A stretch of DNA of 64,000 nt from Methylobacterium oryzihabitans (GTDB lineage: Bacteria; Pseudomonadota; Alphaproteobacteria; Rhizobiales; Beijerinckiaceae). A program made the position numbers and the translations under genes. The notes under the pieces were generated by a model. The model had not been told where the DNA came from. It was given only the letters and a program-made list of their open reading frames with translations, and did not search any database. Shown piece by piece: positions 16,496-23,904 of the stretch; position 1 is the stretch's first letter, and each line of letters begins with the position of its first letter. The DNA lies in assembly GCF_004004555.2 (NCBI RefSeq), contig NZ_SACP01000012.1:62001-126000 (forward strand), written 5' to 3'.

Positions 16496-18136
16496 TCAGC
16501 CATGATGCGGCTCGCCCGGTGACGTCCGGGGAGCGCCGCCGCGGTCGAGGGCGGCGCGGATCCGGTCGGCGAGCTCCGCCTTGCGGTAGGGCTTGCCGAG
16601 CACGTCCATGGTCGGGGCCTGCGGGCCCTCCGCCACCAGTTCCTCGTTGTAACCGGTGGTCAGCAGCACCGGCAGGCCGGGCCGGCGCCGGCGCGCCTCC
16701 TCGGCGAGCCGCAGGCCGTTGAGGCTGCCCGGCATCACGATGTCGGAAAACAGCAGGTCGAAGGCGGTGCCGGCCTCGACCACCCGCAGGGCCTCGTCGC
16801 CGTCGCGGGCCACGAGGACCCGGTAGCCGAGGCTCTCGAGGTAGTCGCGGGCCAGCGCCCGCACGTCGTCGCTGTCCTCGGCCACCAGGATCGTCTCGTG
16901 GCCGATCCGCGGGTCGCCCCCGGCCTCGCCGCCGAACGCGCCGGCCTCGCCGGCGGAGGCCGGAAACAGCATCGACACCGTGGTGCCGGTGCCCGGCCGG
17001 CTCTCGATCGTCAGCCGCCCGAGGGATTGCTGCACGAAGCCGTGCACCATCGCCAGCCCGAGCCCGGTGCCCTTGTTCGGCCCCTTGGTCGAGAAGAACG
17101 GCTCGGTCGCCCGCTCGGCGACGTGGGCGGGCATGCCCTCGCCCTCGTCGCGCACCCGCAGGCGCACGTAGGGCCCGGGCTTGAGACCCTGCTCGCCGGG
17201 CCCGATCTCCACCGCCTCGGTGACGATCGTCACCGGGCCGCCCTCCGGCATCGCGTCGCGGGCGTTGATGAGCACGTTGAGCAGCGCCATCTCGAGATGA
17301 GTGCGGTCGAGCACCGTCGGCGGCAGCCCGGGCGTCAGTTCGAGCCGCAGGACGATGCCGGCGCCCAGCGTGTTCTCGATCACCTCCGCGAAGGCGAGCA
17401 CGAGGGCGTTGAGGCCGAACGAGGTCGGCTCCAGCCGCGTCTTGCGGGCGAAGGCGAGGAGCTGCTTCGTCAGCTTGGCGCCCCGCTCCGCGGCGCGGGC
17501 GGCGTTGCCGATCTGGCGCAGCGGCCGGTCGGCCGTGACGTGGCCGCGCGCCATCTCGAGGTTGCCCGAGATGACCTGGAGCAGGTTGTTGAAGTCGTGG
17601 GCGAGGCCGGCGGTGAGCTGGCCGATCGACTCCATCTTCTGCGCCTGACGGAACGCCTGCTCGGAGTTGCGCCGGCGGGTCACGTCGAGCTGCGAGGCGA
17701 AGAAGTACAGGAGGTCGCCGGCCTCGTCGTAGACCGGCCCGATGAAGATGCCGTTCCAGAACGGCGTGCCGTCGCGCTTGTAGTTCAGGATCTCGGTCGA
17801 GATCGACTGCCGGGCCTCGACCGCCTCGCGCAGCTCGCGCACCGTCTCGCGGTTGGTCTGCGGCCCCTGGAGGAAGCGGCAGTTGCGGCCGACGAGTTCG
17901 GCCTCCTCGTAGCCGGTGAGGTCCTGGAACGCCCGGTTGGCGAAGATGATCGGATTGTCGCCCTGGCGCGGATCGGTGAGGATCATCGGCATCCGGGTCA
18001 TCTCGACCGCGGCGAAGAACACGCTGCCGCGCTCGTCGAGGCCCGGACGGGTCACGGTGGCGGAGTGCCGGTGATGGATCACCGGTTCGGCTCCGTGTCC
18101 GGGCGGCTCGCCGCCAAGGCTGTCGCTGTCGCTCAC
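16496..18136 (-). CDS. LOV-domain hybrid histidine kinase (blue-light sensor)
   Basis: About 546 residues: a LOV domain (about 40-155), a HisKA/HATPase core and a C-terminal receiver. The LOV signature GRNCRFLQGPQT contains the photoactive Cys86 that forms the flavin adduct. It is followed by NYKRDGTPFWN and ASQLDVT, also diagnostic. The kinase has H180 in [10 protein letters not shown], an N box ([14 protein letters not shown]), a G1 box (DEGEGMP) and GTGLGLA. The receiver has DLLFSDIVMPG (Asp465) and LGKPYRK. Predicted role: FMN-based blue-light sensing in the cytoplasm with intramolecular phosphorelay. The start is uncertain: a GTG giving VSDSDSLGG was chosen; the frame is open 48 codons further to an ATG. 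No partner gene is adjacent. Confidence 0.9.
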   Translation of the reverse strand: MSDSDSLGGEPPGHGAEPVIHHRHSATVTRPGLDERGSVFFAAVEMTRMPMILTDPRQGDNPIIFANRAFQDLTGYEEAELVGRNCRFLQGPQTNRETVRELREAVEARQSISTEILNYKRDGTPFWNGIFIGPVYDEAGDLLYFFASQLDVTRRRNSEQAFRQAQKMESIGQLTAGLAHDFNNLLQVISGNLEMARGHVTADRPLRQIGNAARAAERGAKLTKQLLAFARKTRLEPTSFGLNALVLAFAEVIENTLGAGIVLRLELTPGLPPTVLDRTHLEMALLNVLINARDAMPEGGPVTIVTEAVEIGPGEQGLKPGPYVRLRVRDEGEGMPAHVAERATEPFFSTKGPNKGTGLGLAMVHGFVQQSLGRLTIESRPGTGTTVSMLFPASAGEAGAFGGEAGGDPRIGHETILVAEDSDDVRALARDYLESLGYRVLVARDGDEALRVVEAGTAFDLLFSDIVMPGSLNGLRLAEEARRRRPGLPVLLTTGYNEELVAEGPQAPTMDVLGKPYRKAELADRIRAALDRGGAPRTSPGEPHHG

Positions 18137-18355
18137 ACCCGTCCCGCTCGTCGTGCCGCCCCGCAGGCAGAAGATGGGCGCTGCGGCGAGCACGACAATG
18201 TTGGCATCGATCCGGCCGCGCAAGCGCCGCCGCCGAGGATCCTGTGCCCCCGATCGGCGCCCGGCAAAAAACCCGGCCATTTTCCGTCCCGGCCCGCTTG
18301 CGGCCCCCGGGAGCCCTCGCTATAAGCCCCCTCGTCGGCGGCAGCCGGCGCGGTT

Positions 18356-18432
18356 CGGAGTGTAGCGCAGTCTGGTAGCGCACCACGTTCGGGACGTGGG
18401 GGTCGCAGGTTCAAATCCTGCCACTCCGACCA
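18356..18432 (+). tRNA. tRNA-Pro (anticodon CGG)
   Basis: The 7-bp acceptor stem is formed by 18356-18362 and 18422-18428, with discriminator A and encoded CCA at 18430-18432. The anticodon arm loop reads TTCGGGA, giving CGG (reads CCG). A standard T arm with GGTTCAAATCC is present. Confidence 0.95.
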
Positions 18433-18922
18433 TTCAATCATGGGCTTTGCCGGGATCCCGAAACTCCCGCCCATGGAGCCACCCTATACTTCGACGGTCT
18501 TCGCTCGGGTGGTTTTCACCCTCGGTGGTCGCTGTTGCCCGGCCGGCTGCGCTTTTTTCGCTGGATATGGAGCGCGTCGCGTCTGCGACCGATCCCGGCG
18601 GCGCTGCCCTCGACCGCGCGGGTCCCGAGCCGGCGGTGTCGCTGGCCGCGAATCCCGCCCGCCGGTGCGGGCCTGCCGCCGAAGCCCGAACGACCACGGT
18701 GACGGCGGTCGCCATGACGCTCCGGCGTCGCATGCCCTCGACATCGGCCAGCAATGCGGGATGAGGGCCCAGGTCCGGGTGGACGCGCCCGGGCAGCATC
18801 TCATACCAACGGTCGATGAAAATGGCCTTTGCTTCTGCTCTCGAATTTCCGCCAAGCCTCTGGCTGAGCGTCGGAAATTCGAGATGCGTCAGCATCCTGG
18901 GTCGTTGGTATCAGGAGTCGCC
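18433..18922. other. Intergenic region holding a MITE-like repeat
   Basis: A 490-base gap between tRNA-Pro and the DUF2254 gene. Its right third is the MITE-like element described separately; the left two thirds show no convincing frame or structure. The frame of the downstream membrane protein is open through it, but the codons do not resemble the protein family. Confidence 0.5.
18803..18911. repeat. MITE-like palindromic element
   Basis: A 109-base unit bounded by perfect 9-bp inverted ends (ATACCAACG at 18803-18811, CGTTGGTAT at 18903-18911), with an internal 12-bp perfect inverted repeat (18840-18851 with 18872-18883). It has no transposase. It ends 11 bases before the start codon of the next gene, so it probably also carries that gene's promoter or leader. 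Confidence 0.6.
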
Positions 18923-20173
18923 GTGACCGAAACGGGCGTGCTGCCGCGCTGGCGGCTGATCCTCTCCCGCACCCTCCGTCAGGCGTGGGTGAGGGCGACG
19001 CTCTACTGCGCCGGCGGCGTCGCCTCCGCGCTGCTCGCCTGGGAGTTCCAGTTCCTGGTCCCCGAGGACGTCGCCCTCAGCGTCGGCGCCGACGCGGTCG
19101 GCAACATCCTGAGCATCCTCGCCTCCTCGATGCTGACGGTGACCACCTTCTCGCTCACCGTCCTGGTCAACGCCCTCGGCACCGCCTCCTCGGGCGTGAC
19201 GCCCCGGGCCACCACGCTGTGGAGCGAGGATCGGCGGGCCCACAACGCGCTGGCCACCTTCCTCGGCGCGTTCATGTTCTCGGTGGTCGGGATCATCGCC
19301 CTGTCCACCCGGATCTACGGGCCGGGCGGGCGGCTGCTCCTGCTCGCCGCGAGCGTGCTGGTGATCGGCCTGATCGTCGTCACCCTCCTGCGGTGGATGC
19401 AGCAGCTCACCCGCTTCGGCCGGGTCGGGGAGTCGATCCATCTGGTCGAGGCCGCCGCGTCCAGGGCGCTTCGTGCGCGCCGGGAGCGGCCGCATCTCGG
19501 CGGCGTCGCCCCCGACCCCGCCCGCCGGCAGCCCGAGCCGGTCTTCCCGGACCGCATCGGCTACGTGCAGCACGTCGACATGGCCGCGCTCACGCACGCG
19601 CTGCGCGAGCGGGACGTGCGGCTGGACGTGGCGGTGCTGCCGGGATCCTTCGTCCATCCGGCCACGCCCCTGGCCTGGGTCGATGCGGCCATGGAGGCGC
19701 AGGCGCGGAACGAGGTCCGCACGGCGTTCCTGGTCGAGGACGACCGCTCGTGGGAGCAGGATCCCCGTTTCGGCCTCTCGGTCCTGGCCGAGATCGGCTC
19801 GAAGGCGCTGCCCCCGACCGCGGCCGACTACGGGACGGCGATCGCGGTGATCGGCGCCGGCCTGCGGGTGCTGTCGCACTGGATCCCGACCTCCGCTCCG
19901 GTGCCGGAGCCGCAGCATCCGCGGATCAGCGTGCCGGCCCTGTCCGCCGACGATCTGATCGAGGACTTCTTCCACCCGCTGGCGCGCGAGGCGGGCGGGA
20001 TCGTACAGGTCCTGGTCCGGATGCAGAAGGCGCTCGCCGCGCTGGCCGCGCTCTGCCCCGATCGGTTCGGCGACCCGGCCCGCCGCGCCTCCGCCCTCGT
20101 CGCCGAGCATGCCGCCGCCGCCCTTGCCGTGCCGTCGGAAAAGGCGCTCGTGGACGCCCTGACGGTGCGGTAG
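18923..20173 (+). CDS. DUF2254 predicted membrane protein
   Basis: A 416-residue protein fitting DUF2254. N-terminal hydrophobic helices lie near 22-40, 50-75, 103-120 and 128-147, with the conserved SMLTVTTFSLTVLVNALGTASSG stretch split around residue 70. A long soluble C-terminal region follows (GYVQHVDMAALTHA, FLVEDDRSWEQDPRFGLSVLAEI). Function of the family is unknown. The GTG start was chosen for AGGAG six bases upstream. The start lies just after the MITE-like repeat. Confidence 0.85.
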   Translation: MTETGVLPRWRLILSRTLRQAWVRATLYCAGGVASALLAWEFQFLVPEDVALSVGADAVGNILSILASSMLTVTTFSLTVLVNALGTASSGVTPRATTLWSEDRRAHNALATFLGAFMFSVVGIIALSTRIYGPGGRLLLLAASVLVIGLIVVTLLRWMQQLTRFGRVGESIHLVEAAASRALRARRERPHLGGVAPDPARRQPEPVFPDRIGYVQHVDMAALTHALRERDVRLDVAVLPGSFVHPATPLAWVDAAMEAQARNEVRTAFLVEDDRSWEQDPRFGLSVLAEIGSKALPPTAADYGTAIAVIGAGLRVLSHWIPTSAPVPEPQHPRISVPALSADDLIEDFFHPLAREAGGIVQVLVRMQKALAALAALCPDRFGDPARRASALVAEHAAAALAVPSEKALVDALTVR

Positions 20174-20578
20174 GGCCGCCGTGCCTCCTAAATAGAAACT
20201 CGCTGCAAACGACTGGTTTTGCAGTCGAAATTTTAAGCGCGGGATCCCCTCTCCCGGGTGGGAGAGGGGTAGGGGTGAGGGTGGAGACGGTGCCGGATCA
20301 GGCCACAACGGTTGAGCTGCGCAGCTCGACGCTGGGCGTTCATCTCGGAACCCGGGCCACCCTCACCCCCGGCCCCTCTCCCACTCGGGAGAGGGGAGCC
20401 GCGCCACGATGAAGCCGCCTTCCACGGTTGCAACGGCTGCAGGCGGACCACCGCCCGGTTTCATCCGCAAGGGACGGCAAAGCCGGTGAGCAACTGATAC
20501 GAAAATCCCTATCGAAGCCCGCGCGGCGCTCGAGCGAAGCCGGTTTCCCCATCGCGAAGCGATCATTCAGAAACCGTG
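20174..20578. other. Repeat-rich intergenic region between convergent genes
   Basis: No gene is supported. It contains a CTGCAAA/TTTTGCAG hairpin (about 20203-20224), a long inverted repeat and copy 3 of the palindromic family, each listed separately. Confidence 0.55.
20243..20398. repeat. Large inverted repeat of a G/C-rich direct-run motif
   Basis: A CCCCTCTCCC-GGGAGAGGGG hairpin followed by TAGGGGTGAGGGT near 20243-20283 is answered by the complement ACCCTCACCCC-CGGCCCCTCTCCC-GGGAGAGGGG near 20359-20398. The two arms, about 40 bases each, are separated by ~75 bases. Runs of this type recur in many GC-rich proteobacterial genomes as intergenic repeats. Confidence 0.6.
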
Positions 20579-20582
20579 TCAG
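20494..20582. repeat. Palindromic intergenic repeat, copy 3 (inverted, shortened)
   Basis: Read on the minus strand it follows copy 1: GAAACCGT-like end, GATCGCTTCGCGAT hairpin, GGAAACCGGCTTCGCTC, then CCGCGCGGGCTTCGAT and a GTATC end. The strong first stem of copy 1 is reduced to a short hairpin (ATCGC-GAA-GCGAT). It lies at the stop codon of the alpha/beta hydrolase gene. Confidence 0.5.
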
Positions 20583-21919
20583 GGATGGGACCCGGCGGGC
20601 TCGCGCAGGGGCACGATGTCGGGCGCGAGCACCCGGTCGCGCAGGCTCCTCGGTCCGAGCAGCAGCGCGAAGACGTCGAACTCGCCCGGGCGGTCGTTGG
20701 CGAACAGGAACTGGAAGTGCATCCGGAACGGCCGCCGGCGCACCCGCCGGTAGACCGCCGGGTCGACGATCTCCCGGAACCGCGCCGAGCGGATCAGCGG
20801 GTTGGCGACCCGCGCCGGCGGCGGGCCGAGGTCGCGGGCCGGGTTGAAGCCGGGGAAGTTCATCCAGTCCTGCGGCGCCTGGTACTCGGCCCAGACCACC
20901 CGGTCGCAGGCGACGACCGCGGCGATGTCGGCGCGCACCCGCGCCGCCCGCGGGACGAGCGCCACCAGCGGCAGCCCGGCGCCGAGAGTGAGCAGCGACA
21001 GGCGCGCGCCGGGACGCAGGACGATCACCCGGGCGGCGACCTCGACGACGGCGAGCGCGCCGGAGGAATGGCCGACCAGCGTGATCTCGTCGGCGCCGTC
21101 GGCATCGATGCGGGCGGCGACGCGGGCCGCCATGGCGTCGAGGCACGCGGTGTAGTCCTCGCGCCAGCCGTTGCCGTGCTGCCACTTGAACACCCAGTCG
21201 TTGGCGAGTTGGCGCAGGAAGAACCGGTCGAGGACCGGCATGGCCAGTTGGACGAAGCCCAGGGCCGCGGCGACGGCGACCAGGATCGCACCCCAGGACC
21301 CGGCGGGCTGGCCGACGAGCCGGGTCAGGCCGCTGCCGATCCCCGCCCCCACGGCGAGCAGGATCGACGACACGACGAGCGGATAGAGCGGGATGACTCC
21401 GGCGAACCGCCGGCTCAGACGGAAGAGGTGCAGCAGGGTGCCGGTTCCCAGGCTGTGGCCGACGCTGAGCAGCAGCAGGAGCAGCGACGCCAGGACGGGG
21501 CGAGCCATGTCCCGCCGGACCATGTCGTCCCAGAGCAGGATCTCGAAGGTGGTCGCGGTCCGCCGACCCGCCAGACCGGCATCGACCGTCCAGGTTTGCG
21601 TCCGCCGATCCGCGGATTCGACGAGCGGCGAGACGTGGTGCAGCCGCATTTCGAAGCGCGCCGCATAGCGACCGAGTTCCCGCGCGAACAGGGCGTGGTA
21701 GCGGTGCCGCGCCTCGGGATCGTAGCCCGGCACATAGAAGGCATGGCGGCGTTCGATCAACCTCGTGTCGTCGGGCGCGAGATCCGGCGGCGTGAAGCCC
21801 AGCTCGCGCAATCGATGTCCTGGTCCGGGGTTACTCTTACCGTCGACGACCACGTGATCCCTGCAAACGACACGCTCGCGCACGGCGCGGCGCGGCGCGG
21901 CGCCGGCACCATGGTTCAT
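20579..21919 (-). CDS. Membrane-anchored alpha/beta hydrolase-like protein
   Basis: A 446-residue protein. An N-terminal soluble segment (YVPGYDPEARHRYHALF) is followed by hydrophobic helices around 139-155, 175-200 and 205-230, then a hydrolase core with nucleophile elbow LVGHSSGAL (Ser in GHSSG). The later FLFANDRPGEFDVF may carry the acid. It looks like a lipase/esterase-like enzyme tethered to the inner membrane; substrate unknown. The long N-terminus before VERRHAFYVPG is low in homology and the true start may be an internal GTG/ATG. A small hypothetical gene lies upstream on the same strand. Confidence 0.65.
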   Translation of the reverse strand: MNHGAGAAPRRAVRERVVCRDHVVVDGKSNPGPGHRLRELGFTPPDLAPDDTRLIERRHAFYVPGYDPEARHRYHALFARELGRYAARFEMRLHHVSPLVESADRRTQTWTVDAGLAGRRTATTFEILLWDDMVRRDMARPVLASLLLLLLSVGHSLGTGTLLHLFRLSRRFAGVIPLYPLVVSSILLAVGAGIGSGLTRLVGQPAGSWGAILVAVAAALGFVQLAMPVLDRFFLRQLANDWVFKWQHGNGWREDYTACLDAMAARVAARIDADGADEITLVGHSSGALAVVEVAARVIVLRPGARLSLLTLGAGLPLVALVPRAARVRADIAAVVACDRVVWAEYQAPQDWMNFPGFNPARDLGPPPARVANPLIRSARFREIVDPAVYRRVRRRPFRMHFQFLFANDRPGEFDVFALLLGPRSLRDRVLAPDIVPLREPAGSHP

Positions 21920-21997
21920 CGGCCTACGATTCGCAAACCGGCCCGGTGTCCGTCGCGGACCCGTCCCGGCGGCCCTGCGCGGAGCACGCCGGCCGCC

Positions 21998-22303
21998 CTA
22001 CCTCCGGCGCTCCGGGCCCTGTCCCTGGTTGGCCACGAGGGTCGCGAAGCGCTGGCGGGCGCCCCCGTCGGGATCGCGGCCGTGGAACAGGCACCACGCG
22101 ATGAAGTCGTGGACCTCGATCGGCACGCGCGTCGCGAGCCGCCCGCTCCGGATCACGGAGGCCTCGAAGCTCTGTGCCTCGTTCAGCCATGCATCGTATT
22201 GCCGGGGCAGCGTCTGAGCATCCGCCATGAAGCGGCGCGCGAGCCGGTAATTGTCGGAGTCGAACCAGGGAATGCCGACAGCCTGCTCCTGGCGACCCGT
22301 CAT
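21998..22303 (-). CDS. Conserved hypothetical protein (~100 aa)
   Basis: A 101-residue soluble protein with an IPWFDSDNYRLARRFMAD start, LPRQYDAWLNEAQ and VPIEVHDFIAWCLFHGRDPD, a pattern I recognise from small hypothetical proteins in alphaproteobacteria. No catalytic motif is visible. Spacing of ~80 bases to the hydrolase gene on the same strand allows co-transcription. Confidence 0.65.
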   Translation of the reverse strand: MTGRQEQAVGIPWFDSDNYRLARRFMADAQTLPRQYDAWLNEAQSFEASVIRSGRLATRVPIEVHDFIAWCLFHGRDPDGGARQRFATLVANQGQGPERRR

Positions 22304-22376
22304 CGATCATGTCTCTCAGCGTCAGCGATGGACACCAACTTGACTGGATCAGTCCCGTTCCAGGATTACAATTGTT

Positions 22377-23015
22377 CTAATTCTCGATCGCCGTGACATG
22401 GTCTCCCGGGGGTGGTTGGGGCGGCGGGGCCGCCAGCAGGCCGCTCGCGAGGCACCGGAACGCCTCGATCGCCTTGGCGAGGACCGCGCGGGGCTCGGCG
22501 GCGGCGGCGACCCACAGGGCGGCGTCGAGCGCGGCGCCGTTGATCAGCCGCGCCGCCGCCTCGGCGTCCACCGGCCGCACGATCCCCGCCTCGATGAGGG
22601 CCTGCACCGTCTCGGTCGTCTCCCGCAGGCAGGCGTTCTGCCCCGGCCACCGCGACGGATCGCCGAGGACGGCGGGCCCGTCGAGCAGCACGATCCGCTG
22701 GATCTCGGGCTCCAGCGCCAGCTCGATATAGGCCACCCCTTCCGCGACGAAGCCGAGCCAGGGAGACTCCGCGCGATCCCGCGCGGCGCGGGCCTTGGCC
22801 ACCATCTCGGCGTCGATCTGGTCGATCACCGCCCGCAGCAGGCCCGTCTTGTCGCCGAAATGGTGGTAGAGCGCGCCCCGCGTCAGCCCGGCCCTGGCGG
22901 TCAGCTCGTCCATCGACGCCGCGGCGTAGCCCTTCTCCGCGAAGGCCGCCCGCGCGGTCCGGATCAGCTTCGCCCGGGTCTCCTCCATCTTCTGCGCGCG
23001 ACGGCCCGTGGTCAT
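22377..23015 (-). CDS. TetR family repressor
   Basis: A 212-residue regulator with the TetR N-terminal HTH: TRAKLIRTARAAFAEKGYAA, then SMDELTARAGLTRGALYHHF. The C-terminal ligand domain contains VAYIELALEPEIQRIVLLDGPAVLG, common in repressors of efflux or detoxification genes. It is divergent from the RidA-like gene with two palindromic operator candidates between them, so it probably represses itself and that gene. An ATG preceded by GGGAG was chosen; upstream in-frame codons lie inside the operators. Confidence 0.88.
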   Translation of the reverse strand: MTTGRRAQKMEETRAKLIRTARAAFAEKGYAAASMDELTARAGLTRGALYHHFGDKTGLLRAVIDQIDAEMVAKARAARDRAESPWLGFVAEGVAYIELALEPEIQRIVLLDGPAVLGDPSRWPGQNACLRETTETVQALIEAGIVRPVDAEAAARLINGAALDAALWVAAAAEPRAVLAKAIEAFRCLASGLLAAPPPQPPPGDHVTAIEN

Positions 23016-23032
23016 TCCGATCTCCCGAATTT

Positions 23033-23075
23033 CACATACGACACGCATGTGATTTGACATACGGCACGTATGTCG
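23033..23075. promoter_or_regulatory. Two tandem TetR-type operators
   Basis: Site 1 (about 23033-23052) reads CACATACG-aca-CGCATGTG with one mismatch between arms. Site 2 (about 23058-23074) reads ACATACG-gca-CGTATGT, a perfect 7-bp palindrome. Both share arm and 3-base spacer, lie between the divergent tetR and RidA genes, and are the probable binding sites of the TetR protein. Confidence 0.7.
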
Positions 23076-23158
23076 CAATCTCCCGCGGATGCGGCGTCCG
23101 TGAACGTCGCCTCGCCGCCGGACAGGGCGTCCGGACGGCCGCGAACAGGAGATGGACC

Positions 23159-23560
23159 ATGACACGGCGCGACGCGATCTTCCCGCCCGGCCGCCGGGCG
23201 CTCTACGACAGGCACCGTTACTCGGCCGCGATCCGCTCGGGCGACCTGCTCTTCGTCTCCGGTCAGGTCGGCAGCCGCGAGGACGGTTCGCCCGAGCCCG
23301 ACTTCGCCGCGCAGGTCGGGCTGGCGTTCGAACGGCTGAACGCGGTCCTGGCGGCCGCCGGCTGCAGCTTCGACGACGTGGTCGACGTGACCACCTTCCA
23401 CACCGATCCGGAGCGGCAGTTCGAGGCGGTGATGGCCGTGCGCGACACGGTGATCGGCGCCCCGCCCTATCCCAATTGGACCGCCGTCGGCGTGACGTGG
23501 CTGGCCGGCTTCGACTTCGAGATCAAGGCCATCGCCCGCATCCCCGACCGGGGCCGGTAG
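23159..23560 (+). CDS. RidA family protein
   Basis: A 133-residue RidA/YjgF-like protein: YSAAIRSGDLLFVSGQVG, FDDVVDVTTFHTD, then PPYPNWTAVGVTWLAGFDFEIKAIA. Family members hydrolyse reactive enamine/imine intermediates or act in degradation pathways. The Arg of the imine deaminase signature (canonical R105 region) is replaced here (NWTAVGV), so deaminase activity is doubtful. ATG with AGGAG upstream. Divergent from tetR and probably controlled by it. Confidence 0.85.
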   Translation: MTRRDAIFPPGRRALYDRHRYSAAIRSGDLLFVSGQVGSREDGSPEPDFAAQVGLAFERLNAVLAAAGCSFDDVVDVTTFHTDPERQFEAVMAVRDTVIGAPPYPNWTAVGVTWLAGFDFEIKAIARIPDRGR

Positions 23561-23729
23561 CGGACGGCGCCGGTCGGGCGGGCGGGCCGCCTCCCTGCGG
23601 GGCAGGGTCCGACCGGACCGCGACGCCGGATCCGCGGGAGCCGATTCCCGCGGCCGGAGTTGGTCCGCAGCTTGCACGCCGCAAGATCCGGCCCGGCGCT
23701 GCCGGGACCGCCCATGACGGGAGGCGCAG

Positions 23730-23885
23730 ATGACCACTCCTCCGCATCATCATCCCCTGCTCGCCCTGACCTATCCGGCGGCGCTGCTCGGCGCCGGCAT
23801 CCTGATCTGTGCCTGGGGCCTCACCCACGAGAGCGCCGCCGGCACCGTCGACGACACCGTGACGGCCGAGGTTCAGTCGCCCTGA
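23730..23885 (+). CDS. Small single-pass membrane protein
   Basis: A 51-residue protein starting MTTPPHHHPLLAL, with one hydrophobic helix (YPAALLGAGILICAWGL) and an acidic C-terminus. GGGAGG lies seven bases upstream of the ATG. The start of the helix, codon use and ribosome site look genuine, but there is no recognised family. A short His run at residues 6-8 is notable. Confidence 0.55.
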   Translation: MTTPPHHHPLLALTYPAALLGAGILICAWGLTHESAAGTVDDTVTAEVQSP

Positions 23886-23904
23886 CCCTTCGGCCGCGGC
23901 GTCC

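Noticed and set aside
18434..18895. Minus-strand frame starting inside the MITE-like element
   Set aside because: The first ~30 codons are the palindromic repeat and the rest has non-coding composition.
20203..20224. Hairpin after DUF2254 as intrinsic terminator
   Set aside because: Seven-base stem with mismatched ends and no T-run following.
20428..22396. Long plus-strand frames opposite the alpha/beta hydrolase gene
   Set aside because: Shadows of the minus-strand gene; Arg/Pro/His-rich without domains.
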